Source of the DNA: an uncultured Bacteroides sp.
GTDB lineage: Bacteria; Bacteroidota; Bacteroidia; Bacteroidales; Bacteroidaceae
Reading direction: 5' to 3'
NCBI GenBank assembly: GCA_900553185.1
Contig: USCT01000005.1
Span: 1 to 64,000, forward strand
Length of the DNA: 64,000 nucleotides
The translations under genes were made by a program, and so were the position numbers. Positions within the stretch are counted from its first letter, which is position 1, and each line of letters opens with the position of its first letter. The notes below the pieces were generated by a model, which was not told the origin of the DNA, did no database searches, and saw only the letters and a program-made list of their open reading frames with translations. Shown here one piece after another: positions 19,501 to 28,418 of the stretch.

Positions 19501-19664
19501 ATTTTCTTGGATGACTGTTGCATAACAGAAACCGATGAGGATGACATTCCCTGTACAGGAAATGCTAATCCAGAAAGCAGTGACAGACAAGCATATAATG
19601 ATACCTTGCCAAATACATAATTTCTTCTGCCACTACGAATCTTCTGCGACTTTTTGTAACTCAT
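16593..19664 (-). CDS. SusC/RagA-family TonB-dependent outer-membrane transporter
   Basis: 1023 residues. Energised import of a glycan or peptide ligand across the outer membrane. A long basic N-terminus precedes the signal sequence (to about 45); a carboxypeptidase-regulatory-like domain follows (GSVVDVAGNPVIGANV), then the SusC signature LDEVVVVGYGTQKK, the plug (GVTVIQNSGQPGADEG, RGLGTMGNSS, SILKDAAASAIYG) and the 22-strand barrel ending GLNLTF. Paired with the downstream SusD. No clear -7 box lies upstream; the 638-bp gap before it carries repeats that may be regulator sites. Confidence 0.95.
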   Translation of the reverse strand: MSYKKSQKIRSGRRNYVFGKVSLYACLSLLSGLAFPVQGMSSSSVSVMQQSSKKITGSVVDVAGNPVIGANVLEVGTTNGAITDLDGRFSLNVAPGAKLKISYIGFDDQIVTVGTQRDIQIKLKENSEALDEVVVVGYGTQKKVNLTGSVATIKSDKLVNRTTSNVVNMLAGQMPGVTVIQNSGQPGADEGILRVRGLGTMGNSSAMVIIDGVESTMSSVNPNDIESISILKDAAASAIYGVRAANGVILITTKKGQQGRAIVSYDGYVGWQSATRIPKFLDSYNYAVLMNEAYQNDGLQAPYSEEALQKFKDGSDPDFYPNSDWLGTLLSENGLFHNHYLSIKGGNDRMNYSVSFGYHDKDGLIVNTNYNKFSVRANLEAKINKRLKFNTNIAVYRSNTTAPAAGISNLMHYAFRETPVTPIQLSNGNYTLFKNEHNSVAYAREGGIYKEINSNFQGSTGMELDIVDGLKLKGIAATTFNLTDNPTHVNTMTFYQAGSDTPVKTTTNSITNYDIKSIELNLQAYLDYGKTFGKHTVGAMLGYSQIYNQYRYLRAYRKNLPTSNSLDQINAGEVTGQTTYGTEVEYALRSVFGRVNYSYDDRYLLEANLRYDGTSRFPKDGRFGAFPSFSLGWRISEEDFFRVSWIDNLKLRASWGLLGNQETVNSDGTTNNYPYQNTYAFGNDYSFGNVLSSGISITTPMANNNITWEKTDQWNVGLDAGLFGNKLTFTADWFLKETRDILLQLPVPYMLGVSAPMQNAGVVRNTGIELQLGHNNRIGEFSYNIGANFSYVTTKILDLKGGDVPGQSVGDPLWAYYGYVCEGIFQSEEEIANHATQTMGQPVPGDLKYADLNGDKVVNSQDRQVLGSYFPKINFGLNLSAQYKGFDISALMQGAAAVKGLANAEITYAFYNGGKVTEKHLDRWTPQHTDASYPRLSMSDSRNRLTSSFWVQDASYLKMRNLQVGYTLPVSLTNKYGISRMRFYCSIDNLFMITGFEGVDPEATSGNYYPLTRNYSFGLNLTF

Positions 19665-19779
19665 AGCATTAAAATTAAGGTGTGTTTATTTAGCTAAAAC
19701 CAATTTAAGTGTTTTTTATCAATATACAAAATAATAATGGCATTTTTCTATCCGTTCTGACATTTATGGAAACCCAATA

Positions 19780-19836
19780 TATACATTAACGAAACTTATT
19801 CCTACTTTACACCGACAGTTTATACATTAACGAAAC
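19780..19836. repeat. Two exact 16-bp direct repeats TATACATTAACGAAAC
   Basis: Copies at 19780-19795 and 19821-19836, start-to-start spacing 41 bp, close to four helical turns. They lie about 115-170 bp upstream of the SusC start. Position and spacing suggest a DNA-binding protein contacting one face of the helix. Confidence 0.7.
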
Positions 19837-19965
19837 ATACCGATCATACAGAAACAGAGACATGTTCACGAAAACCTGTATTCCACGTTTCACGAACAAT
19901 GAAATGAGGAATTATCCCGATAAATTTATTGCCGTAAAGTTACGATAAACCCAGGAAAGACCTGT

Positions 19966-20005
19966 TTGTAAAGAATCCTTTTCAGCTTGTAAAGCTCATT
20001 TACAA
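19966..20005. promoter_or_regulatory. Operator-like TTGTAAA sites
   Basis: TTGTAAA at 19966-19972 and 19987-19993 are 21 bp apart (two helical turns), and the second forms a perfect inverted pair with TTTACAA at 19999-20005 around GCTCA. Candidate binding site for the adjacent regulator; no binding evidence exists here. Confidence 0.45.
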
Positions 20006-20302
20006 CATGTTGATATTCAAAATATATATTTGAAATTTTCTTGTATTTTCAAGTTAATATATTGTAGGTATGATATTCTTACACCATTCATCCATGATAC
20101 AACAAAAACAGGCAATCTTATCCTGTCACCAATCAAAGACAAATATCATACTTGGCGAGACATTACTCAACAAAACCGGAGGGCTTCCTTACATTGGATT
20201 TTCTGATCAGTAAAAATTCCATAACATCATTTTATTCACAGGATTCTTCATTTTCAATAATTTATTGTTAAATTAGCGCCACCAATTTAATGTCATACAA
20301 CC

Positions 20303-21916
20303 ATGAGACCTTTTATCATTACCTTTCTGTTACTTTTCATACAGACTTATCACAGCCTGCTTTTCGCTACCAACGACAAAGAACTGTTGACAGAACTGGA
20401 TAAAGTTCTCGACGACCAACAACTGTACGAACAGCAAATTGAAGACAAAATAAAAATCGCCAATCAGAAAGTCTTTTCTACAGCCGACAATCCCCAACAA
20501 CAATTCGAGATGCTTGACGAATTATTCGAACTGTACCGTTCATACCGGACAGACCAGGCCCTCAGCATAGCCGAACAACGCATGCAGTTAGGCAAACAGC
20601 TGGACGAAACAAGCTATAAAAAAGCGATCATGAACAAGGCTGATGCGCTGAACAAAATGGGATATTATAACGAAGCGCTGGAATTACTCGAATCAATCAA
20701 CACCCAGAACGAACTCGAATCTGATACATACGGCTGCTACCTGTTTCATACCATTTACCTGTCATTATACAATGAGGCTACCATTCCGCAGCAAAAGAAA
20801 CTCTACCAGAAGAAGCTTGTATACTACACACAGCAAGCCCTCCGGTATTCACAACCGGATACATATTCGTATATCTCAAATTACGGTCTGTTACTCCAGT
20901 ATCAAGGAAAAACGGACGAAGCCATCAATCTGTTTGAAAAGACATACCAGGATGAAAAATATGAAGACAACAAGGCCCGGCTGGAATATTCGCTTGCCAA
21001 TCTGTATCTAGAGAAGAAAGACACTGTAGAAGCCAAACGATACTTGATCCTTGCTTCCATTACCGACCTGAAAGATGCCAAAAAAGTATACATGTCATTA
21101 CAAAGCCTTGCCATGTTACTGTATTATCAAGGCGATATTGAACGGGCATATACCTATATATCCCGTGCGCTGGAAGACATCAGCTTCGGAAAAGCACGGT
21201 ACCGGTTCGAGGACATTACAAAATATCTGCCTCTTATCAGTGCCGGGAACCGCCAGCATGTAAAGGAGCAGCAACGCATTTCTCTGATACTGATTACCAT
21301 CTTATCTGCGGTAACACTCTTATTGATTACAGCATGCTTTATCATTTACAAGAAAAACAAGAAGCTGCACGAGACCAAAACAATCTTAAAAGAACAATAT
21401 GATCAGTTGCGTCTGGCTTCCGAACACCTGCAACAGATGAACCAACAGATTGTTGAAAAAGATCATATCAAAGAAGAATATATTGGCATGCTTTTCAATA
21501 TATGCTCGGAATATATTCAGAAACAACATACCTTATATAAACAGCTGAATCGTATAGCAACATCAGGACACTTATCCGACCTTTCGAAATTCATCAACGA
21601 GCAACAAGGAAAAGCCGAGGATCTGAAGGCCTTTATTCACCAGTTCGATACGATCTTTCTGACAATATTCCCTGATTTTGTCAATGACTTCAATTCATTA
21701 CTGCGCCCTGAGGAACAAATTAAAATCAAAGAGGGAGAACTGCTCACACCGGAATTACGTATTTACGCCCTGATCCGACTCGGCATTAATGACAATTCAA
21801 AAATTGCCAGCTTCCTCCATTATTCCTTGCAAACGGTCTACAATTACCAGATGAAGATGCGTAACAAGGCACTTTCCGACAAAAAAGACCTTGCTACACA
21901 GATATTTCATTTCTGA
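20303..21916 (+). CDS. TPR membrane regulator with C-terminal HTH-like end (DUF6377-type)
   Basis: 537 residues. A signal-anchor (MRPFIITFLLLFIQ) leads to an extracytoplasmic region of TPR helices (about residues 60-310), one membrane span at about 327-350 (LILITILSAVTLLLITACFI), a coiled coil near 355-390 (KTILKEQYDQL) and a cytoplasmic tail. The tail ends with LTPELRIYALIRLGI, IASFLHYSLQTVYNYQMKMR, which looks like a LuxR-type helix-turn-helix. Proteins of this build in Bacteroidetes are thought to sense periplasmic ligands and act on nearby SusC/SusD genes. It sits between both SusCD pairs of this window, divergent from one and upstream of the other. Confidence 0.8.
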   Translation: MRPFIITFLLLFIQTYHSLLFATNDKELLTELDKVLDDQQLYEQQIEDKIKIANQKVFSTADNPQQQFEMLDELFELYRSYRTDQALSIAEQRMQLGKQLDETSYKKAIMNKADALNKMGYYNEALELLESINTQNELESDTYGCYLFHTIYLSLYNEATIPQQKKLYQKKLVYYTQQALRYSQPDTYSYISNYGLLLQYQGKTDEAINLFEKTYQDEKYEDNKARLEYSLANLYLEKKDTVEAKRYLILASITDLKDAKKVYMSLQSLAMLLYYQGDIERAYTYISRALEDISFGKARYRFEDITKYLPLISAGNRQHVKEQQRISLILITILSAVTLLLITACFIIYKKNKKLHETKTILKEQYDQLRLASEHLQQMNQQIVEKDHIKEEYIGMLFNICSEYIQKQHTLYKQLNRIATSGHLSDLSKFINEQQGKAEDLKAFIHQFDTIFLTIFPDFVNDFNSLLRPEEQIKIKEGELLTPELRIYALIRLGINDNSKIASFLHYSLQTVYNYQMKMRNKALSDKKDLATQIFHF

Positions 21917-22033
21917 TAAAGAGAAAAATTCTTTATACAGAGCTTAACCTATTTCTAACACATCGTTCTGTAACACGCAAAAAAACAATAACTTAAATAC
22001 TTTTCTCTTCATACTAACTTACTTATTTCATTC

Positions 22034-22068
22034 AGGGAAGCTTTATCGGATAAAGCTTCCCTAATTTT
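22034..22068 (+). terminator. Terminator after the TPR regulator
   Basis: AGGGAAGCTTTAT (22034-22046) pairs perfectly with ATAAAGCTTCCCT (22050-22062) over loop CGG, followed by AATTTTG. The 13-bp perfect stem insulates the downstream SusCD-phosphatase operon. Confidence 0.85.
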
Positions 22069-22395
22069 GTATTGCAGTTAAGCAACAAAACCAAGAATCT
22101 GAAAACTATTACAAAAAAACGTCCAGTATGAAAAAGGAAAAACACATCTCCCAACCCATGTGGAGAAAAAAAGAAATTGTCTGTTTCGGTTATCCAATGT
22201 TCCATACTTCTCTTGAACTGAGAATATGAAAAGATTTTGAAAGGAATATTTCCTTCTCTAAAGGGATAAATCCATTCTTGCCAGGTTACTATTTTGACAA
22301 GGAAGCATAACTGGTAATCAATAGATTAACACTTAAATTTATTACTCATTAACTTACATCCCGCCAATTGTAAAAGAAATGAAATATCAGGATTT

Positions 22396-22403
22396 TACTT
22401 TTG
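22396..22403 (+). promoter_or_regulatory. -7 box TACTTTTG for the SusCD-phosphatase operon
   Basis: Exact TAnnTTTG match 38 bp before the SusC ATG; a TTG at 22378-22380 is close but spaced shorter than the usual -33 element. Confidence 0.55.
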
Positions 22404-22441
22404 CGCCATCAAATTCATTTCATCAATAATTCTAGTAAGAC

Positions 22442-25408
22442 ATGAAAAGGAAAAACATGCATGCCTTCTGCCGAAGGCTATCAAGCGCACTACTGCTAAC
22501 CCTCATTTCAACCAGCATCAGCGCACAAGACATCAATGTAAATGGTCGAGTAATTGACGAAAATGGAGATCCGATTATTGGTGCCAATGTCCTCATAAAA
22601 GGCACCAGCATAGGAACCATTACCAACATCGACGGTGACTTTACCATCGAGGCCCCCAACAAAGACGCTATCATACGAATTGGCTACATCGGATATGAAG
22701 AAATAGAAATAAAAGCCGGACAGAATCTTACCATCGTCATGAAAGAAAATTCCGAAATGCTGGACGATGTAGTAGTCATCGGTTACGGTACAGTAAAGAA
22801 ATCGGATGCCACCGGTTCGGTAACGGCCATCAAGCCGGATGATTTCAACAAAGGATTACAGACTACGGCACAAGACGCGCTGGTAGGTAAAATGTCGGGA
22901 GTAAACGTTGTTTCCGGTTCCGGAGCTCCGGGTTCAAGCGCAACCATCCGTATCCGTAGCGGAGCCTCCCTGTCCGCTTCCAACGATCCGCTGATTGTGA
23001 TAGACGGTGTACCGGTAGACAACTCCACCATCGAAGGAGGAGGTAACGTCATCGGTGCCATCAATCCGAACGATATCGAAACATTTACCATCCTGAAGGA
23101 TGCGTCTGCCACAGCCATCTACGGATCACGCGCTTCAAACGGTGTCATCGTCATCACGACAAAGAAGGGAACCAGCAGCAAGCCTCAGGTCAATTATTCA
23201 TTGAATCTGGCCATGAGTACAACAACCAAACGGCTGGAAGTTCTTAACGCAGAAGAATTCAAGGAATTTGTTCCTACTGTGACAGGAGTACCTGCCAATC
23301 CGTCTTTCGGTACCGCATCAACCGACTGGCAGGATGAAATCTACCGTCCTGCCTTCTCACAGGAACACAACCTGTCAGTTTCCGGAAAAATCAAGAATAA
23401 AACGCCGTTCCGTGCTTCCATAGGATATACCAATCAGGCCGGTGTCATCCGTAACAACGACTACCAGCGCGTCACATTCAACGGTGGAATCTCACCCAAA
23501 TTCTTCGACGATCATCTCAGCGTAGACCTTAATCTGAAAATGTCATACGAAAGCAATGACAAGGTAGACGACAGCGTAGTAAGCAGTGCCCTGCGATATG
23601 ATCCTACACGTCCGGTCAAGACCGGAAGTGCAACCGCTTCTACCGATCCGGGACTGGGTTACTTCATCTGGATGAACGGCAACTCACCGATGGCCATACA
23701 AACCGATAATCCGGTGGCACTTCTTGAACTGCAAAAGGACAATACAGCCATTTTGCGTTCCATCGGTAATGCAAACATCAACTATAAGGTACACAACCTG
23801 GAAGACCTGTCATTTACCCTGAACATGGGCTACGATATTCTTTCAAGCAAAGAAAACAAGGATGTCCCCGAACTGGCCGGTATGATGTATACATCGAACA
23901 TGAAAGACGGAACCGGACTGATGTACGACGGTAAGCAGGAAAAGAAAAACGCCCTGCTGGACTTCTATGGCACATACGCTCCAGACTGGGGAGACAAACA
24001 CAGCTTCAACGCCATGGTAGGTTACGGATGGCAGCATTTCTGGAGAAAGTATAATACCACTACCCAGTCGCCCGAAGGAGAAGAACTGTTCTCACCGACT
24101 CACTATGAAACAGAATACTACCTGCTTTCACTGTATGGACGACTGAATTATACCTACAACAACCGGTACATGCTGACAGCTACCCTGCGTGCCGATGCCT
24201 CTTCACGTTTTGCCAAGAACAACCGTTGGGGATACTTCCCTTCCGTAGCACTGGGATGGAAGATCAGTGAAGAAGATTTCTTTAAAGACCAGGATGTCAT
24301 GACCGACCTGAAGCTGCGTCTGAGCTACGGTCAGACCGGACAGCAGGATATTCTGAACGACTATCCGTACATGACAACCTTCAACGTCTCTTATCCGGAA
24401 TCCTCTTACCTGTTTGGAAATACCTGGTACCAGACTTATCGTCCGAATGGTTACGATCCTGACATCAAATGGGAAACAACCACTACGTACAATGCCGGTA
24501 TCGACTTCGGTTTCCTGAACAACCGCATTTACGGCTCAATTGATTACTACAAGCGTCATACCAAGGACTTGCTGAATACCATCAATGTAATTGCCGGTAC
24601 AAACTATGCGCCGGTACTTACCACCAATATCGGAGCCATGGACAACCAGGGTGCTGAATTCTCCATCAACTTTGTACCCATCAGTACCAAAGACTGGAAC
24701 TGGAGCGTAGGTTTCAACTATACCTGGAACGATTCCAAGATCACCAAACTGAACATGGTGGATTCCGACGATAACTTTGTACAGACCGGTTCCATTTCTG
24801 ATACCGGAAAAACCGTACAGGTATTCATGGTAGGCGAACGTCCGTATACATTCTACCTGGCCAAACAGGCTTATGACGAAGCCGGAAAACCCATCGAAGG
24901 GAAATATGTACAGCCAGATGGAAGCATCTCATCTACAGAAACACGTTATGCTACCGGAAAGAGTTCATTGCCTTCCTCATACCTTGGCTTCAACACTCAA
25001 TTAAGCTACAAGAACTGGGATTTCGCCATCAGCGGTCACGGCTCATTTGGCAATTACATGTATAACTACGTAGCAGCCGACCAGTACGTACAGTCTGTCT
25101 ACAGCGATCAGGGAAGCTATTCCAATATTCTGAAGGTAACCAAGGATACCGGATTCCAGACCCAGCAACTGTATTCCGACTATTTCCTGGAAAATGCATC
25201 GTTCTTCCGTATAGACAACATCTCTCTGGGATATACCTTCCATAAATTATGGAACAGCTCCAGTTCTCTGCGACTGACATTCGGCGTACAGAACGTGGCC
25301 GTATTTACCGGATATTCCGGCATTGACCCTGAAATCTACAGCGGTATTGACCGTGAAGTATATCCGCGGCCCAGAACATATTCACTCAGTGCAAGTCTTA
25401 GTTTCTAA
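22442..25408 (+). CDS. SusC/RagA-family TonB-dependent transporter (second system)
   Basis: 988 residues, outer-membrane importer. Signal peptide to about 28 (TLISTSISAQ), regulatory-like domain (GRVIDENGDPIIGANVLIKG), SusC signature DDVVVIGYGTVKKSDATGS, plug with GVNVVSGSGAPGSSATIRIR and FTILKDASATAIYGSRASNG, then the barrel ending SLSASLSF. First gene of a three-gene operon with SusD (18-bp gap) and a secreted histidine phosphatase, so its ligand is likely to carry phosphate esters. That assignment is inference from context. Confidence 0.95.
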   Translation: MKRKNMHAFCRRLSSALLLTLISTSISAQDINVNGRVIDENGDPIIGANVLIKGTSIGTITNIDGDFTIEAPNKDAIIRIGYIGYEEIEIKAGQNLTIVMKENSEMLDDVVVIGYGTVKKSDATGSVTAIKPDDFNKGLQTTAQDALVGKMSGVNVVSGSGAPGSSATIRIRSGASLSASNDPLIVIDGVPVDNSTIEGGGNVIGAINPNDIETFTILKDASATAIYGSRASNGVIVITTKKGTSSKPQVNYSLNLAMSTTTKRLEVLNAEEFKEFVPTVTGVPANPSFGTASTDWQDEIYRPAFSQEHNLSVSGKIKNKTPFRASIGYTNQAGVIRNNDYQRVTFNGGISPKFFDDHLSVDLNLKMSYESNDKVDDSVVSSALRYDPTRPVKTGSATASTDPGLGYFIWMNGNSPMAIQTDNPVALLELQKDNTAILRSIGNANINYKVHNLEDLSFTLNMGYDILSSKENKDVPELAGMMYTSNMKDGTGLMYDGKQEKKNALLDFYGTYAPDWGDKHSFNAMVGYGWQHFWRKYNTTTQSPEGEELFSPTHYETEYYLLSLYGRLNYTYNNRYMLTATLRADASSRFAKNNRWGYFPSVALGWKISEEDFFKDQDVMTDLKLRLSYGQTGQQDILNDYPYMTTFNVSYPESSYLFGNTWYQTYRPNGYDPDIKWETTTTYNAGIDFGFLNNRIYGSIDYYKRHTKDLLNTINVIAGTNYAPVLTTNIGAMDNQGAEFSINFVPISTKDWNWSVGFNYTWNDSKITKLNMVDSDDNFVQTGSISDTGKTVQVFMVGERPYTFYLAKQAYDEAGKPIEGKYVQPDGSISSTETRYATGKSSLPSSYLGFNTQLSYKNWDFAISGHGSFGNYMYNYVAADQYVQSVYSDQGSYSNILKVTKDTGFQTQQLYSDYFLENASFFRIDNISLGYTFHKLWNSSSSLRLTFGVQNVAVFTGYSGIDPEIYSGIDREVYPRPRTYSLSASLSF

Positions 25409-25426
25409 TTCTAAAAAAATATCGTC

Positions 25427-27112
25427 ATGAAAAAAATATTATACAGCCTGTCTCTTATATTCGGTCTGGGTCTGGCCTTATCTTCCTGCTTTGGAGACCT
25501 GGATACCATGCCTTTGGACGAAAGTCAGTTGGTTACAGAGAAAGTTTACAGCACACCGGAAGGATACACCGGAGTACTGGCCAAATGTTACGCTTCCTTA
25601 ATCCTTACCGGCCAGCAGGGCGGTGACGGTGGCGACGGCGACCTGGAAGGAGCCAACGAAGGATATTCCGGTTTTACCCGTCTGCTGTTCTACCTGCAGG
25701 AACTGGATACCGACAATTTCCTGATGCCTTCTACTTCAAACGGTTTAAGACAATGTCTGAACCTGCAATGGAGCGCATCGAATGCCTCTGTAGTGACCTG
25801 GACATACCAGCGTCTGTACATGAGTATCGCTTATACAAACGAATTACTGCGTGAATGTACCGAAAGCAAATTGCAGGAAAGAGGAGTATGGGATGACCTG
25901 AAAGACGATTACCTGCACTACCGTGCCGAAGCCCGTTTCATCCGTGCATACTGTTACTCCATGCTGTGCGACCTGTTCGGATCTGTGCCTTACATCGACG
26001 AAAATACCGGCGTAAAAGATATTCCCGAACAGTTAAGCAGAAAAGATATCTTCAATTACGCCATCTCCGAACTTCAGGAAATAGAAAACGACCTGGCAGC
26101 ACCGGGAGAAAACGAATATGGCAGAATAGACCGGGTAGCCGACTGGTTCCTGCAGGCACGCATGTACCTGAATGCCGAAGTATGGACCGGCGAAAGCAAA
26201 TATCAGGAAGCCTACGAATATGCCAAGAAAGTAATTGACGACGGACATTATCCGCTGGCCCCCGATTACCGCCAGATATTCCTGGCCGACAACGAAACCT
26301 GCAGTGAAATTATCTGGCCCCTGGTACAGGACGGAGAGCATGCACAGAGCTCAGCAGGTACCAACTTTTATGTCAAGGCATTCGTAAACGGCCCGATGGA
26401 CGAGCTTTACCAGACCGGAGTCGGTTCAAGAGGCTGGGGAAATGTACGCGCCAAGACAACTCTGGTAGATGCATTCGATGCAGACGATGTAACGTTCAAT
26501 ACCGAAGATACCTGGGGAAATCAGAAAAAAGACAAGCGTGCGCAGTTCATGACCGCTCTGGAAGATCAGGTCAAGGAAACATGGGATGAAAACATGGCCA
26601 TGACCAGTACCTTCACACGCGGATACGGCTATATCAAATGGAGAAATGTTACCAAGGACGACCAGCTTTGCGCAGCCGGAGATACCTATACTTCCATCGA
26701 TTTTCCGCTGTTCCGTACCGCCGATGCTTACCTGATGGCTGCCGAAGCCATCCTGAGAGGAGCCAATGCTTCCAAGGCTACTGCTTTGGCATACGTCAAC
26801 GAGATACGTGAACGTGCCTATATGTCCGGCAAATATGCACAGCCGGGAGTCCGTTCGGATGTTTCCGGCGACATCAGCGAATCGGAACTGACCCTCGACT
26901 TTATCCTGGCAGAACGCCAGCGTGAACTGGCCAGCGAGCTGGTAAGACGTACCGACCTCATCCGGTTTGGAAAGTTTACCAAAGGCAACAACTGGGACTG
27001 GAAAGACGGTGTACGTCTCGGACAGGATGTAGATGACAAATACAAACTGTTCCCTATCCCGGAAAGTGAAATCGTCAACAATCCGACATTGAAACAAAAC
27101 ACTGGATATTGA
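25427..27112 (+). CDS. SusD/RagB-family outer-membrane lipoprotein (second system)
   Basis: 561 residues. Lipoprotein signal with lipobox ALSSC (cysteine 21), mature end FGDLDTMPLDESQ. SusD-type helices include RLYMSIAYTNELLREC, YRAEARFIRAYCYSMLCDLFG and the end ILAERQRELASELVRRTDLIRFGKF, followed by LFPIPESEIVNNPTLKQN, which is the usual C-terminus. Longer than the first SusD and with a glycine-rich insert near residues 60-75 (GQQGGDGGDGDLEG). Its stop precedes the phosphatase ATG by 2 bp. Confidence 0.95.
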   Translation: MKKILYSLSLIFGLGLALSSCFGDLDTMPLDESQLVTEKVYSTPEGYTGVLAKCYASLILTGQQGGDGGDGDLEGANEGYSGFTRLLFYLQELDTDNFLMPSTSNGLRQCLNLQWSASNASVVTWTYQRLYMSIAYTNELLRECTESKLQERGVWDDLKDDYLHYRAEARFIRAYCYSMLCDLFGSVPYIDENTGVKDIPEQLSRKDIFNYAISELQEIENDLAAPGENEYGRIDRVADWFLQARMYLNAEVWTGESKYQEAYEYAKKVIDDGHYPLAPDYRQIFLADNETCSEIIWPLVQDGEHAQSSAGTNFYVKAFVNGPMDELYQTGVGSRGWGNVRAKTTLVDAFDADDVTFNTEDTWGNQKKDKRAQFMTALEDQVKETWDENMAMTSTFTRGYGYIKWRNVTKDDQLCAAGDTYTSIDFPLFRTADAYLMAAEAILRGANASKATALAYVNEIRERAYMSGKYAQPGVRSDVSGDISESELTLDFILAERQRELASELVRRTDLIRFGKFTKGNNWDWKDGVRLGQDVDDKYKLFPIPESEIVNNPTLKQNTGY

Positions 27113-27114
27113 TC

Positions 27115-28389
27115 ATGAAAACACACAAAATTTCAATTCTATTCTTCGCGCTGATAAGTAGTCTGTCCGTACACGGGCAGACTACCCAACAGGAAATGTT
27201 CGATGAAATAGAAAAGACAGGAGGCGTATACTATGTATATCAGGCTCCGGAAAAAGGATCTCTGACAGCCGCTCCCAAAGGCTACAGCCCTTTCTACATC
27301 AGCCACTACTCCAGACACGGTTCCCGTTACCTGATTTCCGACAAGGACTACAAATGGGTAATCGATTTGTTTGCCAAGGCACATGAACAACAGGCCCTGA
27401 CTCCACTGGGAGAAGATGTTTACACCCGGCTGATGAAAATCTGGCCCGAAGCCGAAGGAAGAGGAGGAGACCTGACTCCACTGGGAAGACGCCAGCATCA
27501 GGGAATCGCCCAACGTATGTATCAGAACTATCCGGAAGTCTTTACAGACGGACGGAAGATCTCGGCCCGTTCTACCGTCGTACTGCGCTGCGCCATGAGT
27601 ATGGCAGCTTTCGGCGACCAGTTGAAAGGTATGAATCCCAAGCTGGACATCACATACGAAGCCAGCGAGAAATACATGAACTACATGAACTTCCATACGG
27701 AAGAATCGAACAAGTTCACTTCCGATCAGACCGGTCCCTGGGTAGAAGAATACAAGAAATTCGAAGCCGAACATACCCGTCCGGAACGATTGATGAACAC
27801 ACTCTTCTCGAGTGCCGATTTCATCCGGAAACAGGTCAATCCGCATAACCTGATGTGGGGACTGTACTGGATAACCAGCGACATGCAGGACATGGAGACC
27901 CAAGTATCATTCTATGACATCTTCGAGAAACAGGAACTGTTCGACTTGTGGCAGTGCATCAACTACAAGTTTTATGTAGGCAATGCCAACCACGCCGACG
28001 GAAACGGTATTGTCGTTGCCAATGCCAAAGCCCTGCTCCGGAACATTCTGGAAAGTGCCGACCAGGCCATTCAGGATCCCGGTATCGCGGCAACACTCCG
28101 TTTCGGACACGACGGGAACGTCATTCCCCTGGCAGCCATCCTGCGACTGAACGACTGCAACGTAGCGGTCAACAATCCGGAAGAAGTGTACAAGGTATGG
28201 TCCGACTACAAGATTGTACCGATGGCCGGTAACATACAGATTATCTTCTACAAGAACAAGGATAACCGGATACTGGTAAAGTTCCTGCTGAACGAAAAGG
28301 AAGCGAAAATTCCTCTCACAACAGATCAATATCCTTACTACGACTGGAACGAAGTAAAGAGTTATTATACGAACCTGTTGAACCAGTAA
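27115..28389 (+). CDS. Secreted histidine-type phosphatase (histidine acid phosphatase, clade 2)
   Basis: 424 residues, periplasmic or surface phosphomonoesterase. Signal peptide to about 21 (FFALISSLSVHGQ). The nucleophile motif reads SRHGSRY with H68; the C-terminal proton-donor motif is GHDGN with H332-D333, the HD form seen in AppA/Agp-type enzymes and not the HAE form of MINPP phytases. A DLTPLGRRQHQGIA helix near residue 120 is also conserved. Start ATG 27115; the TTG at 27109 overlaps the SusD end. Possible substrates are inositol phosphates, sugar phosphates or nucleotides. Last gene of the SusCD operon. Confidence 0.88.
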   Translation: MKTHKISILFFALISSLSVHGQTTQQEMFDEIEKTGGVYYVYQAPEKGSLTAAPKGYSPFYISHYSRHGSRYLISDKDYKWVIDLFAKAHEQQALTPLGEDVYTRLMKIWPEAEGRGGDLTPLGRRQHQGIAQRMYQNYPEVFTDGRKISARSTVVLRCAMSMAAFGDQLKGMNPKLDITYEASEKYMNYMNFHTEESNKFTSDQTGPWVEEYKKFEAEHTRPERLMNTLFSSADFIRKQVNPHNLMWGLYWITSDMQDMETQVSFYDIFEKQELFDLWQCINYKFYVGNANHADGNGIVVANAKALLRNILESADQAIQDPGIAATLRFGHDGNVIPLAAILRLNDCNVAVNNPEEVYKVWSDYKIVPMAGNIQIIFYKNKDNRILVKFLLNEKEAKIPLTTDQYPYYDWNEVKSYYTNLLNQ

Positions 28390-28418
28390 CATTTTTTCAA
28401 TTATTAAATTAAAAAGTG

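Larger units (their letters stand above)
19665..20302. other. Divergent regulatory gap between SusC and the TPR regulator
   Basis: 638 bp, no open frame of note, A+T rich, between genes transcribed away from each other. It holds two exact 16-bp direct repeats (19780, 19821), three TTGTAAA-type half-sites between 19966 and 20005, and a TTCAAA/TTTGAA inverted pair at 20016-20034. No convincing TAnnTTTG box is seen for either gene. The combination suggests regulated divergent promoters. Confidence 0.7.
21917..22441. other. Gap between the regulator and the second SusC
   Basis: 525 bp. It contains the regulator's terminator hairpin (22034-22062) and, near its right end, a -7 box at 22396-22403. 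The 330 bp between them, A+T rich, show no gene I can support; a 33-codon frame at 22128 lacks any sign of being real. Confidence 0.6.

Noticed and set aside
22128..22229. 33-codon frame (MKKEKHISQ start) in the gap before the second SusC
   Set aside because: No conservation evidence, no promoter box near it, and no export or domain signal; treated as chance.
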